A DNA stretch of 64,000 nt from Nocardioides massiliensis (GCF_030811215.1 NZ_JAUSQM010000001.1:3940001-4004000); one strand, 5' to 3'. Shown: positions 13,783-22,612, counted from the first letter of the stretch. Made by a program: numbers and translations. The notes: generated from the sequence alone by a model not told the origin.

Positions 13783-16758
13783 TCACTCCACGTCCTGCAG
13801 CGCCCTCCGGATCAGGGCGCGGGCCTCTGAGACCGCGTCCTGGTAGCCACCGAGGTCGCCGTCCTCCAAGGCCTGCTGGGCCTCGGTGAACTTCGCCTCG
13901 GCCTCGGCCAGGAGGGTGGCGACGTCGGCGTCGTCCGGGACACCGCCGGTGCCGGGAGCCGGCGTCGGGTCGGGCTGATCGCCCTCCCCTGCGTCCGGGT
14001 CCTCGGGCGCCTCGGGCAGCTCGGGAGCCTCCTCGCCGTCGATCTCCTCCTGGATGTCGCCACCGCCGAGGACGTCCTCGAGCGCGGCGGCGAGCGTGGT
14101 GCCGTACCCGATCTCGCCACCGAAGGAGGCCAGGACGAACCGCAGCACCGGATACGTGCCCTCGGCCCCGCCCTGACGCAGGGTGTAGACCGGCTGGACA
14201 TAGAGCAGACCGTTGCCGACCGGCAGGGTCAACAGGTTGCCGTACCTCGCCTGGGCATCACCACGGGTGAACGGGAACAACGCGTTCTGGATGTCCTCGT
14301 CGGCCGCGACCTCGTTGGCGATCTGCTGCGGACCCGAGACCTGCGTGTTGCCGGGCAGGCGCAGGATCTGGATCTTGCCGTAGTTGTCCTTAGCGGCGTC
14401 TCCCCCGACCGCGATGAACGAGGCGAGGTTCTGCCGGTTGGCCGGGGTGAACACCGACGTCAGCGAGAAGACCGGCTCCTCCTGGTCCGGCAGCGACACC
14501 GACAGGCGGTACGGCGGCTGGTAGAGGTCGTTGCGCGTCGGGTCGGTCGGCACCGCCCACCGGTCGGTGCCGGCATAGAAGGTGGCCGCGTCGGTGACGT
14601 GGTACTGCTGCAGCAGGTGACGCTGCACCTTGAACATGTCCTCCGGGTAGCGCAGGTGGTTCAGCAGCGACTCGGGAATCTCCGAGCGCGGCTTCACCGT
14701 GCCGTCGAACGCCTTCGACCACGCCTGCAGCAGCGGGTCCTCCTCGTCCCACTCATAGAGGGTGACCGTGCCGTCGTACGCGTCCACCACGGCCTTGACC
14801 GAGTTGCGCATGTAGTTGATCTCGTCGGTGGGGAGCGTGGCGAACGCCGCGACCGGGTTGAGCTGGTCCTCGGTCATCTCCTCCAGCGAGCGCTTCTCCG
14901 AGAGCGGGTAGCGGTCCGAGAGCGTGTAGGCGTCGACGATCCACACCACGCGCCCGTCGACGACGGCCGGGTAGATGTCGTTGTCGGCGGTCAGCCACGG
15001 CGCGACCTTCTCGACGCGCTCCTTGGGGTGGCGGTCGTAGAGGATCTTGGAGTTGCCGTGCACCCGGTCCGACAGCACGAGGTTCGGCTCGCCGAACTTG
15101 ATCGCATAGAGCAGCTTGTTGAACAGGTTGCCGACACTGACGCCGGTCTCACCGTCATAGCTGCTGTAACGCGCCGAGCCGCCGTCCTCGCCCTCGGGGA
15201 TATCGAGCTCGATGTCGTCGCCACCCTCGCGCTTGCCGACGATCGAGTAGTTCGGGCTCTGCTCACCGAAGTAGATCTGCGGCACGTAGTCGTCCGCGAG
15301 CTCGCTGAGCACGCCGCGCGGCGGGATGTCCTGCTCGGCCCATGCCGGCTCGCCGTCGTTGGGCACCTGCTCGTTGGCGGCGTTGCGCTGGTTGCCGAAC
15401 GCCGCGATCACGCCGTACCCGTGGGTGTAGACGGTGTGCTCGTTGGCCCAGTTGCGCTGCGAGGCGGGCAGACCGTCCTGGTTGAGCTCGCGCGCCGCGA
15501 TGACGACGTCGCGCTCCTCGCCGTCGATCTGGTAGCGGTCGACGTCGAGCACGTCGGGCACGCCGTAGTAGCCACGCACCTGCTGCAGCTGGGTGAACGT
15601 GTCCGACACCAGCGACGGGTCGAGCAGGCGGATGCCCGGGATGGACTGGGCGTCGGCCAGCACCTGGTCGGGCTCGAGCTGCGTGGTCGCCGCGAAGTTG
15701 ACGACCTCGGTGTTGTCGATGTTGTACGCCGCGCGCGTGGCCTCGATGTTGCGCTGGATGTAGGGGCGCTCACGGTTGGGCTCGGACGGGTTGACCTGGA
15801 ACTGCTGCACGATCGCCGGCCAGACCATGCCGAGCAGCACCGCCGACAGCACGAGCAGACCCAGGCCGATGCCGGGCAGCATCCAGGTGCGGCGCCAGAC
15901 GTTGGCGAAGAACAGGATCGCGCAGATCAGCGCGATGAACATCAAGATGTTGCGCGACGGCAGGACCGCGTTCTCCGACGTGTAGGTCAGACCCGTGATG
16001 AGCCCGCCGGTGTCGGTGGTGAGGTCGAAGCGGTCGAGGTAGTAGTCGACGGCCTTGAAGAGGATGAAGAGCCCGACCAGCACCGAGAGCTGGCCCTGTG
16101 CGCCGCCGGAGAGCTTGTCGTTGGACGCCTGCAGGCGGATCCCGCCGTACAGGTAGTGCACGAGCGCGGCGGCGAGCAGGCCGATGACGGCCGCGGCCAT
16201 CGCGAAGTCGACCAGGTAGTGCAGCCACGGCAGGTCGAACATGAAGAAGCCAAGGTCGCGGTTGAAGTACGGGTCGGTCTCGCCGAACTCGCCGCCGTTG
16301 CGCCACAGCAGGTAGTTGCGCCACTGACCCGCCGCGGAGATGCCGGCGAAGATCGCCATCGCCAGGCTCAGGCCGAGCAGCAGCCACAGCCGGATCGGCT
16401 CGACGACCTGGCGGTAGCGGTCGAGGCTCGCCTGCTCCGGCGAGTGCGCGCGGAACGTCGGGCGCAGCCGGTAGGCGATCCAGAGGTTGACCGCCACGAC
16501 GGCGAACATCAGCAGCCCGAAGACGATGAAGAGCACCACGCGCGTGGAGATCAGCGTGGTGAAGACACCACCGAAGTCGAGGTCACGGAACCACAGCCGG
16601 TCGGTCCAGATCCCGGTGAAGCTGCTCAGCAGCACGAACGCCACCGCCAGCACCACCAGGGTCCCGATCAGCGCCCGGGATCGTTGCGGCCGCTCCGGCG
16701 GCGGGGGCGGGGCAGGGCGTCGGGGCGGGGCGGGGGGCCCGTCGAAGTAGCCACTCAC
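13783..16758 (-). CDS. UPF0182 (COG1615) large membrane protein
   Basis: A 991-residue protein of a family conserved in actinobacteria and some other phyla; its function is unknown. The first 35 residues are proline-rich and cytoplasmic. Residues about 30-310 hold seven or so membrane spans, starting ALIGTLVVLAVAFVLLSSF and with the conserved FTGIWTDRLWFRDLDF. A long extracytoplasmic part of about 600 residues follows, containing IQRNIEATRAAYN, NWANEHTVYTHGYG and the conserved RYPEDMFKVQRHLL. The C-terminal 70 residues are very acidic and Pro-rich, then helical. It starts at GTG 16758. From memory, the equivalent M. tuberculosis gene is Rv3193c, next to the PDZ protease as here. Confidence 0.92.
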   Translation of the reverse strand: MSGYFDGPPAPPRRPAPPPPPERPQRSRALIGTLVVLAVAFVLLSSFTGIWTDRLWFRDLDFGGVFTTLISTRVVLFIVFGLLMFAVVAVNLWIAYRLRPTFRAHSPEQASLDRYRQVVEPIRLWLLLGLSLAMAIFAGISAAGQWRNYLLWRNGGEFGETDPYFNRDLGFFMFDLPWLHYLVDFAMAAAVIGLLAAALVHYLYGGIRLQASNDKLSGGAQGQLSVLVGLFILFKAVDYYLDRFDLTTDTGGLITGLTYTSENAVLPSRNILMFIALICAILFFANVWRRTWMLPGIGLGLLVLSAVLLGMVWPAIVQQFQVNPSEPNRERPYIQRNIEATRAAYNIDNTEVVNFAATTQLEPDQVLADAQSIPGIRLLDPSLVSDTFTQLQQVRGYYGVPDVLDVDRYQIDGEERDVVIAARELNQDGLPASQRNWANEHTVYTHGYGVIAAFGNQRNAANEQVPNDGEPAWAEQDIPPRGVLSELADDYVPQIYFGEQSPNYSIVGKREGGDDIELDIPEGEDGGSARYSSYDGETGVSVGNLFNKLLYAIKFGEPNLVLSDRVHGNSKILYDRHPKERVEKVAPWLTADNDIYPAVVDGRVVWIVDAYTLSDRYPLSEKRSLEEMTEDQLNPVAAFATLPTDEINYMRNSVKAVVDAYDGTVTLYEWDEEDPLLQAWSKAFDGTVKPRSEIPESLLNHLRYPEDMFKVQRHLLQQYHVTDAATFYAGTDRWAVPTDPTRNDLYQPPYRLSVSLPDQEEPVFSLTSVFTPANRQNLASFIAVGGDAAKDNYGKIQILRLPGNTQVSGPQQIANEVAADEDIQNALFPFTRGDAQARYGNLLTLPVGNGLLYVQPVYTLRQGGAEGTYPVLRFVLASFGGEIGYGTTLAAALEDVLGGGDIQEEIDGEEAPELPEAPEDPDAGEGDQPDPTPAPGTGGVPDDADVATLLAEAEAKFTEAQQALEDGDLGGYQDAVSEARALIRRALQDVE

Positions 16759-16827
16759 GGCGTGTCGTGCTCCTTGTGGGTCATGCAGTCAGTCGTGCGG
16801 TGGTGGTGCAGGTCAGTCCATCAGGGG

Positions 16828-17370
16828 TCAGTCCATCAGGGTGGTGCTCAGCAGGTCCAGCAGTGCGGGCACCAGGTCGGGCCCGGTGACGACGGCCTTG
16901 TCCTCGTCGTGGGAGCGCAGCCGCAGCGCGCACCAGCGCCCGCCGTCGCGGTCGACGGCGGCGATCATCCGGACGTCCTCGCGCCCGGGGTGCGAGGCGG
17001 CGTAGGTCTCGGCCTCGGCCGGGTCGTCGGGCATGTCGGCGTCGGCCTCGGGCGGCAGCACCAGGCGCTCGACCACGACCGCGCAGCCGAACACCTCTGC
17101 CGGCCAGGTGATGGCCTCGAGGACCTCCTCCAGGCTCCGGTCGACCGGCACGTGCTCCTGCTCGACCGGGGTCAGCGCCTCGTCGTCGATCTCGTCGGGG
17201 TCGCCCGCCAGTCCCAGGGCGTCGGCCAGGCCGGGCTCGCGGACGATGAGATCGCGGGTGCGGGCCAGCGCGTAGAGGCGCGCGGGCTGGTCCCAGCCGT
17301 CGCCGGCGACGTGCGCCTCGATCTCCTCCACCGCCACGCTCAACCCGTGGGTCTCGACAGGCTCGACCAT
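16828..17370 (-). CDS. PPA1309 family protein
   Basis: A 180-residue acidic soluble protein. It contains AVEEIEAHVAGDGWDQPARLYALARTRDL, then PVDRSLEEVLEAITWPAEVFGCAVVVERLVLPP and the conserved ending GRWCALRLRSHDED. This is the actinobacterial PPA1309 family as I recall it; its biochemical role is unknown. I prefer ATG 17370 (MVEPVETHG) over the upstream ATG 17385, which would overlap the PDZ protease stop. The first codons consist of a dispersed repeat (GTCTCGACAGGCTCGACCA on the plus strand), which has become coding here. A 14-bp direct repeat (TCAGTCCATCAGGG) duplicates the extreme 3' end just past the gene. Confidence 0.8.
   Translation of the reverse strand: MVEPVETHGLSVAVEEIEAHVAGDGWDQPARLYALARTRDLIVREPGLADALGLAGDPDEIDDEALTPVEQEHVPVDRSLEEVLEAITWPAEVFGCAVVVERLVLPPEADADMPDDPAEAETYAASHPGREDVRMIAAVDRDGGRWCALRLRSHDEDKAVVTGPDLVPALLDLLSTTLMD
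17351..17369. repeat. Dispersed 'GTCTCGACAGGCTCGACCA' repeat, copy 1
   Basis: GTCTCGACAGGCTCGACCA overlaps the start of the PPA1309-type gene. A related copy, GTCTCGACTTCGCTCAACC, lies at 18796-18814. I recall sequences of this type as dispersed repeats in Nocardioides and relatives. Here one has been taken into a coding start as MVEPVET. Confidence 0.55.
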
Positions 17371-17374
17371 CGGA

Positions 17375-18433
17375 TCAGTCCTCACAGCTCGGCAGGTCGG
17401 CGTCGGGGTCGTCGGCCCACGCCTCGAGGGCGTCCACGGCCTGCTTCATGGTCTCGACGCGCACGAGCCGGATGTCCTTCTCCTCCACGGGCGCGCCGAG
17501 CGCCGCGTCGCAGTTGCCGGCCGGGACGAGGAAGAGCTCGGCGCCGGCCGCCTCGGAGGCCACGATCTTCTGCTGGATGCCGCCGATCGCGCCGACCTCG
17601 CCGGCCTCGTTGACGGTGCCGGTGCCGGCGACGTCGCGTCCACCGGTCAGCGAGCCGGGGGTCAGGGTGTCGTAGACGGCGAGCGCGAAGACCAGGCCCG
17701 CGCTCGGACCACCGATGTTCTCGTCGATGCGGACGTTGACGTCGAAGGGGAAGTCCCAGCCCGGGCCGATGACGATGCCCAGGACCGCGACGCTCTCGTC
17801 GTCGGGGCTCGGGCGCGGCGACAGCGTGAACGACTGCTCCTCGCCGTCACGGCGTACGACGACCTCCGCCTTGCCGCCGACCCCCACCTCCTGGATCGCC
17901 TCGCTCACCGAGGCGGTGTCGGTGATCGTGGTGCCGTCGACGCTGACGATCTGGTCGCGCACCTGCAGCACGCCGTCGGCCGCGCCTCCCCCGGCGACGT
18001 CGAAGACCTCGATCGTCGGGTCGAGGTCGTAGCCGAGCTCCTGCAGCGCGACCGCGACGGCGGTGTCCTGGGAGGAGACCATCTGCACGCTCGACTGGCG
18101 GCGTACCTCCTCGTCGGTCTGGCCCTCGGGATAGATCGCGTCGCGCGGATAGATGGCGCGGTCGCGGTCCCACCACGCGCTGAGCGCCTGGAAGAGCCCG
18201 ATCTCCTGCGTCGGACCGGTCACCGACACGGTCGTCAGGCGCAGCCCGCCGTCGTCGCGGTAGGTCTTGGTGCCGGAGACGTCGACGATCTCCTCGCCGT
18301 CGACCGAGGCCAGGACGTCGACGGTCGGACCGGGGCTGAAGGTGACGTAGGGCACCGGCAGCATCGCCGCGACGACCACGAGCGCCACCAGCAGGCAGGA
18401 CGCAATGATCCCGGAGACGGTACGGCGGGCCAT
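17375..18433 (-). CDS. PDZ domain Lon-type (S16) membrane serine protease, YlbL-like
   Basis: A 352-residue protein. One N-terminal membrane segment (SGIIASCLLVALVVVAAML) anchors it, with the rest outside. Residues about 120-210 form a PDZ domain (GVLQVRDQIVSVDGTTITDTASVSEAI). Residues about 225-340 are a Lon-like S16 protease domain with the catalytic Ser in GGPSAGLVFAL and the catalytic Lys in GGIQQKIVASEAAGA. It lacks any ATPase. The equivalent M. tuberculosis gene by order is Rv3194c. Related YlbL of Bacillus removes membrane substrates, but the actinobacterial substrate is unknown. It is divergent from the DUF2342 metalloprotease, with the small membrane protein gene between them. Confidence 0.9.
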   Translation of the reverse strand: MARRTVSGIIASCLLVALVVVAAMLPVPYVTFSPGPTVDVLASVDGEEIVDVSGTKTYRDDGGLRLTTVSVTGPTQEIGLFQALSAWWDRDRAIYPRDAIYPEGQTDEEVRRQSSVQMVSSQDTAVAVALQELGYDLDPTIEVFDVAGGGAADGVLQVRDQIVSVDGTTITDTASVSEAIQEVGVGGKAEVVVRRDGEEQSFTLSPRPSPDDESVAVLGIVIGPGWDFPFDVNVRIDENIGGPSAGLVFALAVYDTLTPGSLTGGRDVAGTGTVNEAGEVGAIGGIQQKIVASEAAGAELFLVPAGNCDAALGAPVEEKDIRLVRVETMKQAVDALEAWADDPDADLPSCED

Positions 18434-18475
18434 GGGATCACCCTCTCATTGCGCGCCAACACGCCCGAGGGCCGG

Positions 18476-18745
18476 TCAGGCCGAGCGGCGGGTGGGCGGC
18501 AGCGCGTCCCGCCGGGAGGGGCGTACGGCGACGCCGGTGCTGCGGTCCACGGGGCGAGCGGGTGCGCGGGTGGCGCGGGGCCGGCGGCCACGGTCGAGCG
18601 GACGCTGCACGGCCGCGGCGAACCGCGCGTAGTCGGCCTCGGAGCGGGTGTCGGTGCTCACCGCGCGCCGCTCGGCCCACGACACCCAGCCGGCGGTCAG
18701 CACGGTCACGACCACCGGAGGCACCAGCCACAGCAGGATCTCCAC
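18476..18745 (-). CDS. Small membrane protein of unknown function
   Basis: An 89-residue protein starting at GTG 18745. One N-terminal membrane segment (ILLWLVPPVVVTVLTAGWVSWA) is followed by a strongly basic, Arg-rich cytoplasmic tail. The stop is close to the start of the PDZ protease, so the two may be cotranscribed. I do not recognise the family. Coding is supported by its position, start and an order of hydrophobic then basic residues that is common in small actinobacterial proteins. Confidence 0.65.
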   Translation of the reverse strand: MEILLWLVPPVVVTVLTAGWVSWAERRAVSTDTRSEADYARFAAAVQRPLDRGRRPRATRAPARPVDRSTGVAVRPSRRDALPPTRRSA

Positions 18746-18795
18746 GCCGCTCAGGGTAGGGCGAGCGGGCCGCCAGGAGTGGGAGGCGCGACGGG

Positions 18796-18818
18796 GTCTC
18801 GACTTCGCTCAACCGACC
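18796..18818. repeat. Dispersed 'GTCTCGACTTCGCTCAACC' repeat, copy 2
   Basis: GTCTCGACTTCGCTCAACCGACC lies in the gap between the small membrane gene and the DUF2342 gene, about 40 bases before the latter's start. It is related to the copy at 17351-17369. Confidence 0.5.
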
Positions 18819-18856
18819 CGGGTGGGACCGACCAGGGCGCGAGTACCGTGGACCCC

Positions 18857-20185
18857 ATGAGCGAGAGCGAGGGCAACGAACCCGACAACCCCTTCAAGGG
18901 CACGCCGTTCGAGCAGCTCTTCGGCGGGTTGGCCGGCGGGTTCGGCGGCGCGGGCGGTGCGGGCATGCCCGACCTGTCGGCGCTGATGGGTCAGATGCAG
19001 GCGATGATGCAGCCCTTCGACGGTCCGGTGAACTGGGACCTCGGCCGCGACACCGCCCGCAAGACCGTGGCCGCGCAGCCCGACCCCTCCCCCGGCAACC
19101 GCGAGCGCGACCAGATCGCCGACGCGCTGCGGCTGGCCGATCACTGGCTGGACGACGCCACCGACTTCGCCAGCGGCATCCGCACCACCCACGCCTGGAG
19201 CCGCGCCGAGTGGGTCGAGCAGACCCTGCCGGTGTGGAAGGTCCTGGTCGAGCCGGTCGCCCAGCACGTCAGCTCCGCGCTCGCCGACTCGCTCCCGGCC
19301 GAGGCCAAGGCGATGGCCGGGCCGCTGCTCGGCATGCTGTCGAAGGCCGGCGGCGTCATGTTCGGCTCCCAGGTCGGCCAGGCGCTCGGTCAGCTGGCCC
19401 AGGAGGTGCTCAGCGCCTCCGACATCGGCCTCCCTCTCGGCCCCGAGGGTGCCGCCGCGCTGCTGCCGACCAACATCGCGGCGTTCGGCGAGGGCCTCGA
19501 CGTCACCGAGGACGACGTACGCCTCTATCTCGCGCTGCGCGAGGCCGCCCACCAGCGGCTCTTCGCCCACGTGCCGTGGCTGCGCAGCCACCTGATCAGC
19601 GCGGTCGAGGAGTACGGCCGCGGTGTCTCCCTCGACCTGTCCGGCATCGAGGAGACGATGCGCGGTGTCGACCCGATGAACCCCCAGGCGCTGCAGGAGG
19701 CGCTGGAGGGCGGGCTGTTCGAGCCGCAGAAGTCCCCGCAGCAGCAGGCCGCGCTCACCCGCCTGGAGACCACGCTCGCGCTGGTCGAGGGCTGGGTCGA
19801 CGAGGTCGTCGGCCAGGCCACCGCCGAGCGGATGCCGCACGCCGGCAAGCTGCACGAGGCGATGCGCCGTCGCCGGGCCTCGGGCGGTCCTGCCGAGCAG
19901 GCCTTCGGGGCGCTCGTCGGTCTCGAGCTGCGTCCGCGCCGGCTGCGCGACGCCTCCACGCTGTGGGGCTCGCTGCGCACCCGTCAGGGCATCGAGGCCC
20001 GTGACGCGGTCTGGACCCACCCCGACCTGCTGCCGACCGCGGCCGATCTCGACGACCCGCTGGGCTTCCGCGAGGGCGTGCAGACCCCGACCGAGCTCAG
20101 CGACGCGGAGTTCGACGCGGAGCTGGCCAAGCTGCTCGACGGCGAGCAGGGCGACGACGCGGGCGACAGCGGGGACGACCGCTGA
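18857..20185 (+). CDS. DUF2342 zinc-dependent metalloprotease-like protein
   Basis: A 442-residue soluble protein starting at ATG 18857. The first 60 residues are Gly-rich with a helix. The core contains VAQHVSSALADSLPAEAKAMAGPLLGMLSKAGGVMFGSQVGQALGQLA and the zinc-type motif LREAAHQRLFAHVPWLRSHL. This is the actinobacterial DUF2342 family, annotated as zinc-dependent metalloprotease or 'hydrolase' (TIGR03624 type, from memory). By order it corresponds to M. tuberculosis Rv3195. The acidic C-terminal tail ends DGEQGDDAGDSGDDR. Its substrate is unknown. The stop overlaps a CTG that may start the next gene. Confidence 0.88.
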   Translation: MSESEGNEPDNPFKGTPFEQLFGGLAGGFGGAGGAGMPDLSALMGQMQAMMQPFDGPVNWDLGRDTARKTVAAQPDPSPGNRERDQIADALRLADHWLDDATDFASGIRTTHAWSRAEWVEQTLPVWKVLVEPVAQHVSSALADSLPAEAKAMAGPLLGMLSKAGGVMFGSQVGQALGQLAQEVLSASDIGLPLGPEGAAALLPTNIAAFGEGLDVTEDDVRLYLALREAAHQRLFAHVPWLRSHLISAVEEYGRGVSLDLSGIEETMRGVDPMNPQALQEALEGGLFEPQKSPQQQAALTRLETTLALVEGWVDEVVGQATAERMPHAGKLHEAMRRRRASGGPAEQAFGALVGLELRPRRLRDASTLWGSLRTRQGIEARDAVWTHPDLLPTAADLDDPLGFREGVQTPTELSDAEFDAELAKLLDGEQGDDAGDSGDDR

Positions 20186-20745
20186 GCCTGCACGCCGACG
20201 CCACCGCGGCCCTGACCGCGTGGCGTCCCGACGACGCCCGCCAGCAGGCGCTGCGCACCCGCTACCTCGACCACCTCACGGCGTACGACGACGCGATGGA
20301 TCGGGTCTGCTTCCCCGCCCATCTCACCGCCTCGACGCTGGTGGTCGACGAGACCGGCGACCACGTGCTGCTGACGCTGCACGCGAAGGCGCGCCGGTGG
20401 TTCCAGTTCGGCGGGCACTGCGAGGCCGGCGACGCCACGCTGGCCGACGCGGCGCTGCGGGAGGCGCAGGAGGAGTCCGGCATCGCCGAGCTCCGGCTGC
20501 TGCCCGGACCGGTGCAGCTCGACGCCCACGACGTCGACTTCTGCCACCCCGACGGGACGGTCACCCACCTCGACGTCCGCTACCTCGCCGTCGCGCCGGC
20601 CGCTGCTCGGCACGCCACCAGCGCGGAGTCGCTCGACGTGCGCTGGTGGCCCATCGACGAGCTGACCACGATCGAGCCGGCCCTGGAGCCCACGCTGCGC
20701 GAGCTGGCTGCACTTGGCCGCGCCGCTCTCGACCGCGCTTTGTGA
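20182..20745 (+). CDS. Nudix hydrolase, probable CTG start
   Basis: A hydrolase of nucleoside-diphosphate-linked compounds. The Nudix box is GHCEAGDATLADAALREAQEESGI. The first in-frame ATG is at 20296, but the frame is open upstream and codes SLHADATAALTAWRPDDARQ and RTRYLDHLTAYDD. I recognise this as the normal N-terminus of actinobacterial family members. No ATG, GTG or TTG exists there in frame. The plausible start is CTG 20182, which overlaps the previous stop as CTGA, the same layout as the GTGA overlaps elsewhere in this window. It is convergent with the YgjP-like gene. The substrate is unknown. If the CTG start is wrong, the gene is 20296-20745. Confidence 0.82.
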   Translation: MSLHADATAALTAWRPDDARQQALRTRYLDHLTAYDDAMDRVCFPAHLTASTLVVDETGDHVLLTLHAKARRWFQFGGHCEAGDATLADAALREAQEESGIAELRLLPGPVQLDAHDVDFCHPDGTVTHLDVRYLAVAPAAARHATSAESLDVRWWPIDELTTIEPALEPTLRELAALGRAALDRAL

Positions 20746-20790
20746 CATCTGGCAGGGGTTGCCGCGCCGAAACGGTGCGAGATGTCGCAA
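20740..20790. terminator. Hairpin between convergent genes
   Basis: TTGTGACATCT at 20740-20750 pairs with AGATGTCGCAA at 20780-20790 (one G-T pair), with a 29-base loop. It sits at the 3' end of the Nudix gene, before the convergent YgjP-like gene. There is no T run, so it is a candidate bidirectional terminator or a repeat. Confidence 0.5.
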
Positions 20791-20843
20791 TTCGCGGCAC
20801 GGAAGACGCCCGTGCCACCGATCGGCGACACCGGCCCCCAGAC

Positions 20844-21371
20844 TCAGTCCTCGACGTCGTCCTCGGCGATGCCCAGTCCCGCGGCCGCCGAGACCCCCTC
20901 GAGGTAGCCCCGCGCCCGCTCGGTCTTGGGGTAGTGGTTGACCCACGCCCAGAACTCGCTGGTGTGGTTGGGCTCGAGCAGGTGGGCGAGCTCGTGGACC
21001 AGCACGTAGTCGACGACCCAGCCCGGCATCCCCTTGAGCCGTGACGACAGCCGGATCGAGCGGTCGGCGGGGGTGCACGAGCCCCAGCGGGAGTTCTGGT
21101 TGTCGGCCCAGCGGACGGTGTCGGGGACGGCGAGCCCGCCGAGGTAGCGGGTGTTGAGCTCGAGCGCGCGCCGCTTGAGCGACTCGTCGGAGGGGCGCCG
21201 GCGCTTCTCGGAGCGCTCGAGGCGCTGGAGCATCGTGGCCACCCACTCGCGCTCCTCGGCCTGGGTGAACCGGGCCGGGATCATCACGATGACCTTGCCG
21301 TCCTCGCGGTAGGCGCCCACGGTGCGACGACGGCGCCGCGAGCGACGTACCTCCACCACGGGCTGGGCCAT
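20844..21371 (-). CDS. YgjP-like (SprT/M48-type) metallopeptidase
   Basis: A 175-residue soluble protein with the zinc-protease motif VHELAHLLEPNHTSEFWAWV: HELAH plus the downstream Asn-His and Glu. The conserved RWADNQNSRWGSCTPADRSIRLSSRL of the DUF45/YgjP family is present. The N-terminus is basic (RRSRRRRRTVGAY). Members are thought to be minimal metallopeptidases, but substrates are unknown. It is transcribed with the PHP gene downstream of it on the same strand, with nine bases separating them. Confidence 0.88.
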   Translation of the reverse strand: MAQPVVEVRRSRRRRRTVGAYREDGKVIVMIPARFTQAEEREWVATMLQRLERSEKRRRPSDESLKRRALELNTRYLGGLAVPDTVRWADNQNSRWGSCTPADRSIRLSSRLKGMPGWVVDYVLVHELAHLLEPNHTSEFWAWVNHYPKTERARGYLEGVSAAAGLGIAEDDVED

Positions 21372-21380
21372 GACGGGACG

Positions 21381-22481
21381 TTACCGCGATGCCCAGGCCA
21401 GCAGGTCGTCAATCGGCCAGGTGTTGACGATGCGTTCGGCCGGGATCCCGAGCTCCGCGGCGCGCGCGCAGCCGTGGTCGAGGAAGTCGAGCTGGCCCGG
21501 CGCGTGGGCGTCGGAGTCGATGGAGAACAGGCACCCTGCCTCGAGCGCCTGCTCGATCAGCCGGGTCGGCGGGTCGCGCCGCTCGGGCCGGGAGTTGATC
21601 TCGACGGCGACGTCGTGCTCGACGCAGGCGGCGAAGACGGCCTCGGCGTCGAACTCCGACTCCGGGCGCCCCGTCTTGCGCTGGCCCTGACGCCCGGTGA
21701 CCATCCGGCCGGTGCAGTGGCCCAGCACGTTGGTGAACGGGTTGGCGATCGCAGCGAGCATCCGCCGGGTCATCGCGGCCGACTCCATCCGCAGCTTCGA
21801 GTGCACCGAGGCGACCCGCAGGTCGAGCCGGGCGAGCATCTCGTCGCTCTGGTCGAGTCCGCCGTCGTCGAGGATGTCGACCTCGATCCCCTTGAGCAGC
21901 CGGAAGCTGTCGCCGAGGTGGGCGTTGATCCCGTCGATGACCTCGAGCTGGCGGGTCAGCCGCTCCGCGGACAGGCCGTTGGCGACCTTGAGCCGCGGCG
22001 AGTGGTCGGTGAGGACGACGTACTCATGACCGAGCTCGACGGCGGTGAACGTCATCTCCTCGATCGGCGAGCCGCCGTCGGACCAGTCGGAGTGGGTGTG
22101 CAGGTCGCCGCGCAGCTGCGCGCGCAGCTCCTCCCCGCCCGGGGCGAGCGGGCCGGCCTCTTGCTCGAGCTTGGCGAGGTAGGCCGGCACCTTCCCGGCG
22201 ACTGCGTCGGTGATGACGCCCGCGGTCGAGGCTCCGATGCCGGGCAGCTCCTGCAGCGTGCCGGCCTCGGCGCGGCGGCGTACCTCCTCCTCGCCCAGCG
22301 GCAGCAGGGTCGCGGCCGCCGAGCGGAACGCCTTGACCTTGTAGGTCTCCGCCAGCCGACGCTCGAGGAGGAACGCGATCCGGCGCAGCGCGGCGACCGG
22401 CCCGAGCGGCGCGCCCGACTCGATCCCGGTGCCCGGCTCGGGCGACTTGTCGGATTCGCGCGCCAACTTTTCTTCCTCCAC
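21381..22481 (-). CDS. PHP domain protein with helix-hairpin-helix N-terminus
   Basis: A 366-residue protein starting at GTG 22481. Residues about 30-130 resemble the helix-hairpin-helix region of family X DNA polymerases (LPGIGASTAGVITDAVAGKVPAYL). Residues 135-366 are a PHP metallophosphoesterase with DLHTHSDWSDGG, VLTDHSPRLKVANGL, KGIEVDIL, VASVHSKLR, EINSRPERRDPP and SIDSDAH, giving the usual trinuclear metal site. The polymerase catalytic domain of bacterial PolX is absent, so this is a PolX-like phosphoesterase, perhaps with 3'-end DNA repair activity. That activity is inferred. Two DnaA boxes and a 14-bp palindrome lie just upstream. Confidence 0.85.
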   Translation of the reverse strand: MEEEKLARESDKSPEPGTGIESGAPLGPVAALRRIAFLLERRLAETYKVKAFRSAAATLLPLGEEEVRRRAEAGTLQELPGIGASTAGVITDAVAGKVPAYLAKLEQEAGPLAPGGEELRAQLRGDLHTHSDWSDGGSPIEEMTFTAVELGHEYVVLTDHSPRLKVANGLSAERLTRQLEVIDGINAHLGDSFRLLKGIEVDILDDGGLDQSDEMLARLDLRVASVHSKLRMESAAMTRRMLAAIANPFTNVLGHCTGRMVTGRQGQRKTGRPESEFDAEAVFAACVEHDVAVEINSRPERRDPPTRLIEQALEAGCLFSIDSDAHAPGQLDFLDHGCARAAELGIPAERIVNTWPIDDLLAWASR

Positions 22482-22598
22482 ACCCGGGCCGCACCGCGCG
22501 GTGGACCGTTCCTGCAGGTCAGCGCCCCATCACCGGGGGTACGGCGGTGCGGGCTTCCTCAGCACCGTACACACCCGTACGGCGCGTCGTCCCCGGCC

Positions 22599-22612
22599 GA
22601 GAACACGTTCTC
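22599..22612. promoter_or_regulatory. Perfect palindrome GAGAACACGTTCTC
   Basis: A 14-bp perfect palindrome about 120 bases upstream of the PHP gene start. It resembles operators of TetR-type regulators of lipid or steroid catabolism (the KstR motif has an AACACGTT-like core, as I recall). No such regulator lies beside it and the nearby enoyl-CoA hydratase is read towards it from the other side. The binding protein is unknown. Confidence 0.5.

Noticed and set aside
14599-17613. A 1004-codon plus-strand open frame opposite the UPF0182 gene
   Set aside because: Shadow frame without recognisable domains; the minus-strand UPF0182 protein has clear family motifs.
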